Shown here: positions 1 through 8,150 of the stretch, in pieces
Position numbering within the stretch: position 1 is the first letter of the stretch
Layout: each line of letters begins with the position of its first letter
Source: a virus
Direction: 5' to 3' (one strand)
Virus record (IMG/VR): IMGVR_UViG_3300035199_000152
Location: 1 to 45,631 of that record
DNA length: 45,631 nt
Made by a program: the position numbers and the translations under genes
Notes under the pieces: generated by a model
Told to the model about the DNA's origin: nothing
The model's input: only the letters and a program-made list of their open reading frames with translations
Databases searched by the model: none

Positions 1-127
1 ATGTGGATATTGGCGGTCAAAAAGGAGCCATTACTACAGATACTCAACTTACTATATCTGGTGGAGAAGCAAATAATGCGATAATACAAATGAACGCTGA
101 CAATGGAGATGATAATGCTGATAAGCA
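1..127. repeat. Left copy of 127-bp terminal direct repeat
   Basis: Bases 1-127 are identical to 45505-45631. The repeat lies inside the tail fibre gene and keeps its reading frame, so joining the ends gives one uninterrupted gene. The length of 127 equals a common assembler k-mer, so it most likely marks a circular assembly and not a biological terminal repeat. The unique genome would be 45,504 bp. Confidence 0.97.
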
Positions 128-2696
128 CCAATTTATTGCAGTTAGTGGGGCTCTTGCTTACAGAGAATATAGTACAGGTGCATGGGTAAATAGATTATTA
201 CTCGATGCCAACTCCCGAATCTCTCTCTCGAATAATGATAGTGGTACTGGTAATACCATTTTCGGAAAAACTGCGGGAGCAAGTTTAGATGCTGGTTCTA
301 ACTATAATACATTTATAGGAGAAGCCGTATCTGATGCTTCAATGGATGATGCTACATATAATGTTGGAGTGGGTTATTATTCATTAGGAGCCTTGACTAC
401 GGGCGATGATAATGTGGCAATCGGAGCAAGTGCATTATTAGCCTCAACGGTAGCTTCTGATTGTATTGCAGTTGGCTCTTCTGCATTAGCGGCAGTTAAT
501 CATAATGACGCTTCAGGAAGCGTTGGAATCGGACATCAAGCCCTCACCGCCCTCACATCTGGAATCGGTAACGTTGCAATCGGATACCAATCCCTTGATG
601 CTGAAGTTACTGGAGATTATAGCACTGCCGTAGGACATCAATCATTAACTGCTCAGACAGGAGTGGATGGTTCAGTTGGGAATACAGCTATTGGTTTTCA
701 GTCAGGTATGGCTATAACATTAGGAAGATTTTCAACGGCAATAGGTGCTTCTGCTTTACGCACCGAAGATGTTGGAGATAGAACAGTTGCCATTGGGTTT
801 GAGTCTCTATACTCTCAAAATTCAGATTCAAATAATGAAATAACTGGTAATACTGGTATTGGTTACGGCACGGGTTATTATAATGTAACAGGAACTAATA
901 ATACTTTCGTAGGTTATAATGCGGCCGCAGGTCAAACTGGACAAAGCAATAGTAACAATGTCGCAGTAGGTTCAAGTGCTTTGTTGGCTGTAACTACTGG
1001 GTCAGGCAACGTCGCAGTTGGGAAAGGCTCTCTTCTTAACAATACTGATGGGAATAGTAATATAGCTATCGGACTTGCCGCCTTAGAAACCAATATAGGG
1101 ACAGATTATAATACTGCTATTGGGTATGCTTCTGGGAAATATACAACTGGAGCAGATAACACCTATGTAGGATTTAGTGCTGGTAAAGGTGCATCTGGAG
1201 CAGAGGTAAGCAATACTGGAGTAGGAGCAAATTCTTTACTAAAAATTACTGATGGTGGTTACAATGTTGCTCTTGGCTCTCGTAGCGGAGAAGATTTAAC
1301 GACTGGAGATTTCAATGTATTTGTAGGTGATTATGCTGGTCACGCAACAGTTGATGCTGATAATTGTATTGCTATAGGTCATGCGGCTATGTCGGCAAAT
1401 GTAACATCTGATGGTGATGGAACTGTGGCGATAGGGCGTGATGCACTTGTCTCCCTCGTGTCGGGAATCGGTAACGTCGCAATAGGATATCAATCTATGG
1501 ATGCTAATGCTACTTCAGATTATAATACAGCGGTTGGTCATTCTACACTTGGGGCTGTTAATAGTGATGGGGCTGGTATGAACTCGGCTGTTGGTTATAA
1601 TGCGGGAGGCTCAATTACCTCAGGCTTATATAATACTATTCTTGGTGCAAATGCTGGTGATGGATTCGATGCAGAAAGTGATAATACTTTTATTGGTTAT
1701 GCTGTAGGTGGTAATCCTTCATTAAATGGAGCAGAAAAATGTGTAGGAGTTGGTAGTTCGGCATTAGGAGGAGCAATAACTCAAGATGGTACAGTTGCGA
1801 TAGGATATAATACTTTAGCCTCACTCACATCTGGTGCTGGGAATATTGCAGTGGGGTATCAAGCGGGAGCAAGTCTTACTGCTGGAGCAAATAATACAAT
1901 TATTGGTCACGGAGCGGCTGACACATCTCATGCTGAATCAGGTTCCAATGTGGCAGTTGGTACAGATGCGATGGGAGGAGCTCAAGGAGCATTTGCATCT
2001 TCTTATAATGTAGCCCTTGGTCATCTTGCGATGGGAACTGGCACATTAAATACAGCCGCTTATAATGTTGCTGTGGGACATAATGCCCTCACAGCCCTCA
2101 CTACTGGTGATAGTAATATCGCAGTTGGTAGAGAGGCTGGCGATACTATTACAACGGGGACAAATAATGTATTTCTTGGTTTCCATACCGAAGCAAGTGC
2201 TGTCGATGTAACGTATGAAATAGTTATTGGTGCTGGTGTGGATACAAGTAATGCTTTTGCTGGGGCTGGTACAGAAACTTGTAAAATAGGAAGAGCATCA
2301 GATTTCATTTCAGTAGATTTTGGTGAAAATGCAACTTGGTCACATTCGTCTGATATAAGAATCAAAAAAGATATTGAAGATAGTGATTTAGGTCTATCAT
2401 TTATTAATTACTTACGACCAGTTACATTCAAGAAAAAAGCACCAAGTGAATATCCAGAAACATTTGATGGATACGATGCAAATGAAGCTGAAAGAAAAAA
2501 TCCAGATAGAAAGCATTATGGATTCATAGCCCAAGAAGTAAAAGAAGCTATGGATAAGGCTGGTCACTCAGAATTTCCAGTATGGAGCGAAAATAGTGAT
2601 GGAATGCAAATGATTGGAGAAGCAGAATTAATTACACCATTAATCAAGGCAATACAAGAATTAAGTGCAAAAGTAGAAGCATTAGAAAAGAAATAA
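1..2696 (+). CDS. Tail fibre, 3' part: YadA-like head repeats and peptidase S74 chaperone domain
   Basis: This is the carboxy-terminal 897 residues of a protein whose 5' part lies at 44025-45631; the joined product is 1391 residues. From about 50 to 760 residues into this part there are many degenerate repeats of the form N-V-A-I-G-x2-A/S-L-x3-T-x-G, as in YadA-type trimeric adhesin heads. Two copies (near nt 556-600 and 1464-1505) are almost identical in DNA, which suggests recent duplication. The last 120 residues carry S-S-D-I-R-I-K-K-D (S1276 onward of the joined protein), L-R-P-V-x-F and Y-G-F-I-A-Q-E-V. These are hallmarks of the peptidase S74 intramolecular chaperone, which helps the fibre trimerise and then cleaves itself off using a Ser/Lys pair. 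The role is very probably host receptor binding. Confidence 0.93.
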   Translation, partial: VDIGGQKGAITTDTQLTISGGEANNAIIQMNADNGDDNADKHQFIAVSGALAYREYSTGAWVNRLLLDANSRISLSNNDSGTGNTIFGKTAGASLDAGSNYNTFIGEAVSDASMDDATYNVGVGYYSLGALTTGDDNVAIGASALLASTVASDCIAVGSSALAAVNHNDASGSVGIGHQALTALTSGIGNVAIGYQSLDAEVTGDYSTAVGHQSLTAQTGVDGSVGNTAIGFQSGMAITLGRFSTAIGASALRTEDVGDRTVAIGFESLYSQNSDSNNEITGNTGIGYGTGYYNVTGTNNTFVGYNAAAGQTGQSNSNNVAVGSSALLAVTTGSGNVAVGKGSLLNNTDGNSNIAIGLAALETNIGTDYNTAIGYASGKYTTGADNTYVGFSAGKGASGAEVSNTGVGANSLLKITDGGYNVALGSRSGEDLTTGDFNVFVGDYAGHATVDADNCIAIGHAAMSANVTSDGDGTVAIGRDALVSLVSGIGNVAIGYQSMDANATSDYNTAVGHSTLGAVNSDGAGMNSAVGYNAGGSITSGLYNTILGANAGDGFDAESDNTFIGYAVGGNPSLNGAEKCVGVGSSALGGAITQDGTVAIGYNTLASLTSGAGNIAVGYQAGASLTAGANNTIIGHGAADTSHAESGSNVAVGTDAMGGAQGAFASSYNVALGHLAMGTGTLNTAAYNVAVGHNALTALTTGDSNIAVGREAGDTITTGTNNVFLGFHTEASAVDVTYEIVIGAGVDTSNAFAGAGTETCKIGRASDFISVDFGENATWSHSSDIRIKKDIEDSDLGLSFINYLRPVTFKKKAPSEYPETFDGYDANEAERKNPDRKHYGFIAQEVKEAMDKAGHSEFPVWSENSDGMQMIGEAELITPLIKAIQELSAKVEALEKK

Positions 2697-2719
2697 TTAA
2701 CTAAACAAGGAGTCAAACA

Positions 2720-2956
2720 ATGGCTAAAGATAAAAAAGAAAAGCCAGTCTTGAATCTTGATGATAAAGAGTACATTATCGAAGATATGACTGACGAACAG
2801 AAAATGATGGTAAATCACATTAACGATTTGCAGAACAAACAGAATACGAATCAGTTTATGGCTGACCAGCTTTCTGTTGGAAAAGAAGCATTCATTAATA
2901 TGCTACGTTCATCTCTTGAACCTGAAGAAGCAGAAGAGGTTGAAGCAGAAGCATGA
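2720..2956 (+). CDS. Small acidic-tailed conserved phage protein
   Basis: The product has 78 residues with a strong AAGGAG ribosome binding site. The centre is helical (DEQKMMVNHINDL) and the tail is Glu-rich. From memory, similar small proteins with a Q-K-x-M-V-N-H-I-N-D-L core follow tail fibre genes in marine phages; no biochemical role is known to me. The stop overlaps the start of the next gene, so the two are probably co-translated. It could be a fibre-assembly or structural accessory protein, but that is a guess from position. Confidence 0.8.
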   Translation: MAKDKKEKPVLNLDDKEYIIEDMTDEQKMMVNHINDLQNKQNTNQFMADQLSVGKEAFINMLRSSLEPEEAEEVEAEA

Positions 2957-3231
2957 AAATAAGCAAGTATTTCTCATGGGTTAATTCTAAGTTAAATGTC
3001 TGGAGTTTCTGGCATCTACTTGGTGGATTATTCCTAAGCAAAGTATTCATGTGGTATGGTTTTCAAGGCATGGATGTTATAATGCTAGTTCTATTCATGG
3101 CTCTCTTATGGGAAGCTATTGAATGGAAAATTGAGAATTACAAACCTTATGGTTCACTAAGAGCATGGGCTGAAGATTCATTCTTAGATGTATTTATTGC
3201 TACAGCTTGTGCGTGGTGGATGGTGTTATGA
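2953..3231 (+). CDS. Small Trp-rich membrane protein
   Basis: The product has 92 residues with two or three hydrophobic segments: about 18-35, 41-58 (MDVIMLVLFMALLW) and the carboxy end (FIATACAWWMVL). An acidic W-E-A-I-E-W motif ends the middle helix. The ATG overlaps the previous stop (ATGA). The layout resembles small phage inner-membrane proteins of the VanZ-like kind. A holin-like or superinfection role is possible, but nothing in the sequence decides it. Confidence 0.75.
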   Translation: MKISKYFSWVNSKLNVWSFWHLLGGLFLSKVFMWYGFQGMDVIMLVLFMALLWEAIEWKIENYKPYGSLRAWAEDSFLDVFIATACAWWMVL

Positions 3232-3677
3232 TTGTTAGAAGGTGTAGTCAGGGTCATCGAGTTAGGGTTCATAAAAATACAACTCCCGGTGCAACTCGCA
3301 CAAAAACATATGCAGATGGGTCTACTGAGACTCTGACGTACCCTTCGTCTTATGATTACTTTGTTGATGTAGATGGTACAGTAGCAAAGAAAAGTAATAG
3401 TTTTAAAGTCGTAGAAGAGTTCTTTGTTGCTGAATGTGCTAAGAAGCATGGTGATGGGCATGGTAGATTGATAGTAGGAGGTCATCATATCATTAATGGT
3501 GTCGCTACTACACAAGCAGATTACCCTACAGATGCAAATACTAAAGCAGAGATACAAGATTTCTATGATAAACGTGGAGTTACTTATGGTTTAAGTGAAA
3601 CTAAATCGGAATTATTATCAAGAATAGTTCCACAAATGAGTGGCGATACAGAAGTATCTAAACATTTAAAGGTATAG
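3228..3677 (+). CDS. Unknown protein with carboxy-terminal HeH/LEM-like motif
   Basis: I start at ATG 3228, which overlaps the previous stop as ATGA, giving 149 residues; an in-frame start 21 bases upstream would lie inside the previous gene. The amino half is Thr/Asp-rich, followed by a GHGRLIVGGHHI stretch. The end (K-A-E-I-Q-D-F-Y-D-K-R-G-V-x-Y, then T-K-S-E-L-L-S-R-I) fits the short helix-extension-helix (HeH/LEM) pattern seen in phage structural and DNA-binding proteins. The surrounding tail genes suggest a virion or assembly role. Confidence 0.75.
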   Translation: MIVRRCSQGHRVRVHKNTTPGATRTKTYADGSTETLTYPSSYDYFVDVDGTVAKKSNSFKVVEEFFVAECAKKHGDGHGRLIVGGHHIINGVATTQADYPTDANTKAEIQDFYDKRGVTYGLSETKSELLSRIVPQMSGDTEVSKHLKV

Positions 3678-3686
3678 GAATATAGT

Positions 3687-3998
3687 ATGTCACTGCATAA
3701 ATATACAGCAAATGAAGCGTTAAATCTTTTAATTGGTCAAAATGGGTTTGATGTTATTGGTGAGCACGATACTACTGTTGTGGCTCCCGATACAGGCACT
3801 TGGGTGGCTATTCAGGCTCTTGGAAAGGACAGTAGTGGTACTACAGAATTTTTAAAATTAAAAGTAACCAGTAATATTGGAGATGATATTACATCGGCAT
3901 TTTTTAATTTGATACCCGGTGAAATATTATATGGTAACTTTAGCGGAATTGTTAATCATACAGATTCTACGGCAGTATGCATAGCCTACAGAGGATAA
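3687..3998 (+). CDS. Small beta-rich tail-associated protein sharing the fibre's N-terminal motif
   Basis: The product has 103 residues, with AGGA seven bases before the ATG. It begins MSLHKYTANEALN, closely matching MADIHKYTSKEVLN at the start of the tail fibre (44025). The remainder is predicted beta-rich (V-A-I-Q-A-L, F-L-K-L-K-V, I-L-Y-G-N-F-S-G-I-V), like a small virion decoration domain. The shared start suggests that both proteins dock on the same virion partner. Confidence 0.78.
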   Translation: MSLHKYTANEALNLLIGQNGFDVIGEHDTTVVAPDTGTWVAIQALGKDSSGTTEFLKLKVTSNIGDDITSAFFNLIPGEILYGNFSGIVNHTDSTAVCIAYRG

Positions 3999-4030
3999 GA
4001 AGGACTAAAAGGCTTAAAAGAAGAGAATCT

Positions 4031-4096
4031 ATGCCTAAATTAACTATGTTTAAAAAAATTATTAACTTTATTAAAAGAAAATATTATGGAAAGTAA
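4031..4096 (+). CDS. Tiny basic peptide (21 aa)
   Basis: ATG 4031 follows an AAGAAGAGA purine-rich site. The product is short, basic and amphipathic (MFKKIINFIKRKYYGK at its end). It fills the gap between two clear genes and is followed by a hairpin. It could be a real micro-gene of the lysis cluster or chance coding. Confidence 0.35.
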   Translation: MPKLTMFKKIINFIKRKYYGK

Positions 4097-4114
4097 CATT
4101 TCAACATCTTATGA

Positions 4115-4144
4115 AATCCCCGTAAAATATGTTTATGTGGGATT
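4115..4144 (+). terminator. Possible hairpin (attenuator or weak terminator)
   Basis: AATCCC (4115-4120) pairs with GGGATT (4139-4144), and the inner CGTAAA/TTTATG can extend the stem. There is no clear T-run after it, so it may be an RNA processing or stabilising hairpin before the lysis genes. Confidence 0.35.
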
Positions 4145-4160
4145 ATAATCACTAAGCAGT

Positions 4161-4481
4161 ATGTCTAATGGGGAGCCCAAAACTGCTAGAAGCTATAGGG
4201 GGACTGTTGTTGATGATAACGCTGTGGTTAGCATTAACCTCAAGTGGTTGGGGCAGTTACTTGTTTTGGTCGGGATGCTTGTTTACGGTTATTGGCGTAT
4301 CGAGTCTAGACTGGGCAACCTTGAAGAAGCGATGGTCACGGCTGACATTAAGATTGGGGATTTACTTGGCAAACATATCGTGGAAGAGACTTTACAGCGA
4401 GAACAACTCGAAGAGAAAGTAAACTTCTATGAAAAAGAATTTAATATTAACCCACTTAGCTGGGGTAGGAAAAAGAAGTAA
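4161..4481 (+). CDS. Single-pass membrane protein with coiled coil (lysis-cluster type)
   Basis: The product has 106 residues: a polar amino end, one membrane segment at about 29-46 (WLGQLLVLVGMLVYGYW), then a charged heptad-like helix (I-E-S-R-L-G-N-L-E-E-A) and a basic end (WGRKKK). This resembles phage holin-accessory or spanin-like proteins. It heads a run of small membrane proteins up to 5.5 kb. The ribosome binding site is weak. A second ORF inside it (4168-4422, another frame) is treated as a shadow. Confidence 0.72.
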   Translation: MSNGEPKTARSYRGTVVDDNAVVSINLKWLGQLLVLVGMLVYGYWRIESRLGNLEEAMVTADIKIGDLLGKHIVEETLQREQLEEKVNFYEKEFNINPLSWGRKKK

Positions 4482-4583
4482 ATGGGTAGTCTGGCTATCC
4501 AATTAAAGTAAAATGTGCGAAATATACTACATTTTGTATGAAAAACACGGATTGAGTATGAAAAATAGTAATAAATCATCGGA
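4482..4583 (+). other. Short non-coding gap with direct repeat
   Basis: The gap contains two similar copies of a (T/A)GTATGAAAAA motif, at about 4535-4546 and 4555-4566. It could hold a promoter for the lysis genes, but I see no good -35/-10 pair. Confidence 0.25.
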
Positions 4584-4775
4584 ATGAGAAGGACGCTATC
4601 AATACTGTTCTATCACATAGGTCACTTTGCAGACAGACTGCTTTGGTTTAATAGTCCCATGGATGTATGGGTTGAAGATAGTCTCGGAAACTTACATCAA
4701 TGGGCAATGTGGCAGTCGGTACAGTTTGATGATTACTATGAAATATGGCAATCCAGTAACCGAATTACAAGGTAA
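4584..4775 (+). CDS. Small hypothetical protein, aromatic-rich
   Basis: The product has 63 residues, rich in Trp, Tyr and Phe, with an amphipathic amino end (LSILFYHIGHFADRLLWF) and a polar carboxy end. There is no clear ribosome binding site. From memory, similar short proteins occur near lysis genes in marine phages. An alternative frame (4627-4914) overlaps the next real gene and is less likely. Confidence 0.5.
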   Translation: MRRTLSILFYHIGHFADRLLWFNSPMDVWVEDSLGNLHQWAMWQSVQFDDYYEIWQSSNRITR

Positions 4776-4783
4776 AATGAATA

Positions 4784-5089
4784 ATGGATTTTATGGCTAT
4801 ATATGGCGAAGCGGGAATGATTGGCGTAGTAGGAGTGATGTTCGTCTATCTGGTGGTATCCATGTCAAAGAAGTCAGATGCTCAACAAAAGACTCTGGAA
4901 GATTTGAAAGTTGAAAATCGTGGTCAATCTGAAACTTTAGAGAATATGGAAGGTATGATAATAAAACTAATTGAACGATGGAATAAATCAGATGATGTTT
5001 CTTTACGTCACAGGGAAGATGTCGTTAGAGAGCTGTCTGAGGCTTCTGAAAAGATTGCATACTTATCTGGTAGGATTAATGGCAAATGA
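4784..5089 (+). CDS. Membrane-anchored coiled-coil protein, possible holin or spanin component
   Basis: The product has 101 residues with an amino-terminal membrane segment at about 9-27 (AGMIGVVGVMFVYLVVSMS), followed by a long charged coiled coil to the end. The stop overlaps the start of the XhlA-like gene (ATGA). Topology and position fit a lysis accessory protein anchored in the inner membrane. An exact class cannot be assigned. Confidence 0.72.
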   Translation: MDFMAIYGEAGMIGVVGVMFVYLVVSMSKKSDAQQKTLEDLKVENRGQSETLENMEGMIIKLIERWNKSDDVSLRHREDVVRELSEASEKIAYLSGRINGK

Positions 5090-5310
5090 AAGTAGAAGCT
5101 CACAGAGAAGAAGTTATTCGTTTACTTACAAGGTTAAATGAAAGACAAGTATCTATTTTTAAGCATATAGAAAGAATTGATAAGCATCTTGATAAAGTTA
5201 ATGGCAAGGTGGCTGAACATGAGTCAAGGCTTGTGGAAATCAAAACTTGGGGAGGAGTAGCAATGTTTGCTATTCCTATAATCGTAAACCTAGTAATGAA
5301 GGTAATGTAA
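5086..5310 (+). CDS. XhlA-like holin/haemolysin
   Basis: The product has 74 residues. An amphipathic coiled coil contains the motif V-N-G-K-V-x2-H-E-S-R-L-V-E-I-K-T-W-G, followed by one carboxy-terminal membrane segment (GVAMFAIPIIVNLVMKVM). This order and motif are typical of the XhlA family, which acts with holins in membrane permeabilisation during lysis. The start overlaps the previous stop and the stop overlaps the next start (TAATG), so the cluster is translationally coupled. Confidence 0.85.
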   Translation: MKVEAHREEVIRLLTRLNERQVSIFKHIERIDKHLDKVNGKVAEHESRLVEIKTWGGVAMFAIPIIVNLVMKVM

Positions 5311-5537
5311 TGGATATTAAATCAATGTTAGTAAGGTTAGCTGAAGAGCAAGCAGATAAAATGAAAGAAGAAGCTATGGGACATATAGCATCTGATGAAT
5401 TTTCTGATATGTTGGCTACAAAAATGAATGAGAAAATTAACATCCCGTTTGTTAAGGAAGAGAAAGAACAAATCTTCTTTGAAGAAATGATGGATGTAGT
5501 AACAGATTTATTAGAAGGTGTATTTAAGGGAAAATAA
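5310..5537 (+). CDS. Small acidic helical protein in the lysis cluster
   Basis: I choose ATG 5310 (75 residues), which overlaps the previous stop as TAATG; the longer reading from 5247 lies in another frame of the XhlA-like gene. The product is helical and acidic (M-L-V-R-L-A-E-E-Q-A-D-K-M-K-E-E) and lacks a membrane segment. Function unknown. Coupling suggests it is made together with the holin-like protein. Confidence 0.7.
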   Translation: MDIKSMLVRLAEEQADKMKEEAMGHIASDEFSDMLATKMNEKINIPFVKEEKEQIFFEEMMDVVTDLLEGVFKGK

Positions 5538-5538
5538 A

Positions 5539-5727
5539 ATGAAAACAATTACTACAATGGTTTTAGTTAGTATTCTTAATAGTTCGCAACCACAGCCAGT
5601 TGTATTAGATAGTACCGATATTGCCATGTCTGAGATTAAAAAGAAGAAGAAGAAAGGTAAGAAGATTAAGAAGAAAGGTAAAAAGAAGAAGAAAGGATTC
5701 TTCTCAAAATTCAAAGGCGCTAAATAG
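5539..5727 (+). CDS. Polylysine protein with short hydrophobic leader
   Basis: ATG 5539 with AGGGAAAATAAA before it gives 62 residues. A short hydrophobic amino end (TITTMVLVSIL) precedes a carboxy half that is mostly Lys and Gly: K-rich runs from about residue 34, ending GFFSKFKGAK. This strong positive charge could bind DNA, anionic lipids or cell-envelope polymers. The location right after the lysis cluster favours an envelope role, and before the tail genes a packaged role is also possible. The function is open. Confidence 0.75.
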   Translation: MKTITTMVLVSILNSSQPQPVVLDSTDIAMSEIKKKKKKGKKIKKKGKKKKKGFFSKFKGAK

Positions 5728-8150
5728 TGCCTAAACAGATTTACACCTTAAATAATTTTTCTGGTGGTATAAATAGTTTAAAAGACCCGAGAGATTTATC
5801 CGATAATCAGTTGGTTCAAGCCCAGAATATTAATATAGAGAATCAAGGGATTATAAAATCTTCAGGTGTTTTAGCCGCTCATGGAACCGCTCAGGCTATA
5901 ACTAGCGAAGTTGTATCTGGTCATGGGTTAGGTATATTTGAATCTGACTATCAGATTGCCACAACCACAGTAACGCTTGCCAGTGACTTAGTTTTACATG
6001 CTAATGCTAGTGGTAATAATATTTATTCAAAAGATGGAGCTGGCGGCAGTGTTGATAGTCAAATAGTTGATGCTCTTGAAGTTGGGGATGTAATTAATAT
6101 AAACCAAACAACTAGCACTACTGGTGGCATAAATGGCATGTATCAAATAACAAAAAAGAGCGGTAATTATGCATTTATTCAGCCAAAATTAGCTGGTGGT
6201 TCAGCTATTTCAAATATAGTGGCTGGTACTATTACAATAAAAGATTTAGGTGAAAAGTTAATTGCTTTAGCTGATTCTAATACCGGCTCTGTAGATATAT
6301 ATTCAAAAAATAGTGATAAATGGAATAATACATCATCAAGTCCAGAAGATAGCCCTACACTTGATTTAGTCTACGAAGATGACGGCACTAATACTGATGT
6401 AACATTAAGTTCTGATTCTAAGATGGCTTACTATGTGGCTGATGGGAACATTAGAGCATCTGATGCTAACTTTAATAATCACGTAAGGGTAAGGTGGTAT
6501 GGTTTAGTAAAGAGAGAGCACTTTAAGGGATTAGCACTTTCTGATTCTTTTTTTAATTACTATCAAAATTTTAACGGATTAGATGCTCCTACTGTTGGTA
6601 TTAACGGTTCTGGTGCTCCTAGTGCTGGCGCTGGTTTTAATTTTAATCCAACAATGGCATCTGATGACAATAGCACTTGGAGAGCTGACGTATATCAAGT
6701 TGCCTTTAGCTTTATTTATGACGGGAATCAGGAATCTTTATTATATACTCCATCAAGTAATAATACGTTTACAATAACAGAAGGTCAAAAAATATCATTT
6801 ACTGTTAATGCGACTAAACCATATGACGAAAGAGTTTCTGGGGGTAGGATATATTTTAGACCCGATGACTCTACAACGGAGCCTTGGACTTTGCTTGCTG
6901 ACATCAATTTAAGCGATGGAGCAAGGGGTTCTTTAGATTCAGATTACCAAGCTTGGTCTCATACAAGTGGAACAACTAATTCTGTTTTTACAACAGCTTC
7001 TGTAGAATCATTAAATCCTGTATTGGATACATACGAAACTATTAATGGATATCCTCCTACGATTCCATCTATAACGATAGGTAAAAATGGAGAAGCTTGG
7101 AAGACCGGTATAGTCTGTAATCGTAGAGCCTTTGTTGCTAATGTAAAAATATATGAAGAAGGAGCTGATGTTCCTACTGTTTTTGGTGATAGGATAATGT
7201 ATTCTATGCCAAATAGATTTGATACATTCCCATCTTTTAATTATATTGATGTTGTTAAGGGCGATGCTGAAGATTATGTTAAACTTGAATCTTATTCTGA
7301 TAGGTTAATAGCCTTTAAACAGAAATCAGTTCAAGTTATCAATGTTTCGTCCCCATCTGATGCTAATTGGTTTTTAGAAACAGATGTAAAACATAACGGC
7401 GTTAAGAACCCCGGAGCTGTTTTTAGAACAGAATTTGGGGTATGCTGGGTGAATGAAAACGGGTGTTACATTTATGATGGTAGTAGGGTAATAAATATTA
7501 TAGATAATAAAATTAATGATAGCACTTGGGCTTCTTTTATAAATGACACTTCAATAGTTGGCTATGAAAAAAGAAAAAAACAGATAATTGTTGTTAAAAA
7601 TGAGGATGGTTCTGCTTCTGATACTGGACATGCTTATATATATGATATAAAATCTAAATCTTGGACTCAAATTGCGGGATTTGCAACTGACCAAAAAAGA
7701 CTTACTAATTTTGCCGTAGATTATAATGGTGATTTAATACTTGGTGAAGATAATGGTAGTGGCTCTGTAACTATAAATAAATTTACACCAGATACTTATA
7801 AAAGTAGTAGTGCTGGTTATTGGGTTATGCAGACAAAAGATATAGATTTTGGTCAACCCGGAGTAAAGAAAAAAATCTATGCAGTGTATATAACTTATAA
7901 AAGTGACAACGCTCAAACTCAACCAATATATTATGCTAAGGATGGTAGTTCAAGTTTTAGCCAGTTTACTGGAAACTTTACTGCTAACACAAGCTGGGCA
8001 AAGCTAAAGGCTTATGCGACTCCATTTACCTGTCAAAGTTTATCTATAAAAATAGCAAATCCTACAAATGCTTCTGGAGTTACTGCCGGTATTCAGATAA
8101 ATGATATATCAATAGAATACAGACTACTTCCATCTTCTAGGGTTGCATAA
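5727..8150 (+). CDS. Large tail protein (NFSGGIN type, tail tube/nozzle-like)
   Basis: The product has 807 residues with a GTG start that overlaps the previous TAG. It begins with a N-N-F-S-G-G-I-N-S-L-K-D-P-R-D-L motif, known from large podoviral tail proteins (tail tubular protein B-like). Repeated beta-rich modules follow, including G-V-C-W-V-N-E-N-G-C-Y-I-Y-D-G at about 570-585, consistent with a beta-propeller. I infer a structural component of the short tail. It is followed without a gap by a C1q-like protein. Confidence 0.85.
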   Translation: MPKQIYTLNNFSGGINSLKDPRDLSDNQLVQAQNINIENQGIIKSSGVLAAHGTAQAITSEVVSGHGLGIFESDYQIATTTVTLASDLVLHANASGNNIYSKDGAGGSVDSQIVDALEVGDVININQTTSTTGGINGMYQITKKSGNYAFIQPKLAGGSAISNIVAGTITIKDLGEKLIALADSNTGSVDIYSKNSDKWNNTSSSPEDSPTLDLVYEDDGTNTDVTLSSDSKMAYYVADGNIRASDANFNNHVRVRWYGLVKREHFKGLALSDSFFNYYQNFNGLDAPTVGINGSGAPSAGAGFNFNPTMASDDNSTWRADVYQVAFSFIYDGNQESLLYTPSSNNTFTITEGQKISFTVNATKPYDERVSGGRIYFRPDDSTTEPWTLLADINLSDGARGSLDSDYQAWSHTSGTTNSVFTTASVESLNPVLDTYETINGYPPTIPSITIGKNGEAWKTGIVCNRRAFVANVKIYEEGADVPTVFGDRIMYSMPNRFDTFPSFNYIDVVKGDAEDYVKLESYSDRLIAFKQKSVQVINVSSPSDANWFLETDVKHNGVKNPGAVFRTEFGVCWVNENGCYIYDGSRVINIIDNKINDSTWASFINDTSIVGYEKRKKQIIVVKNEDGSASDTGHAYIYDIKSKSWTQIAGFATDQKRLTNFAVDYNGDLILGEDNGSGSVTINKFTPDTYKSSSAGYWVMQTKDIDFGQPGVKKKIYAVYITYKSDNAQTQPIYYAKDGSSSFSQFTGNFTANTSWAKLKAYATPFTCQSLSIKIANPTNASGVTAGIQINDISIEYRLLPSSRVA

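Noticed and set aside
2060-2365. Antisense ORFs within the tail fibre repeats
   Set aside because: The repetitive coding DNA opens the other strand by chance; no start signals.
4168-4422. 84-residue hydrophobic ORF inside the membrane-protein gene at 4161-4481
   Set aside because: It is in another frame of a gene whose protein has a clear membrane-plus-coiled-coil layout; it has no ribosome binding site of its own. An embedded holin cannot be excluded, but there is no positive evidence.
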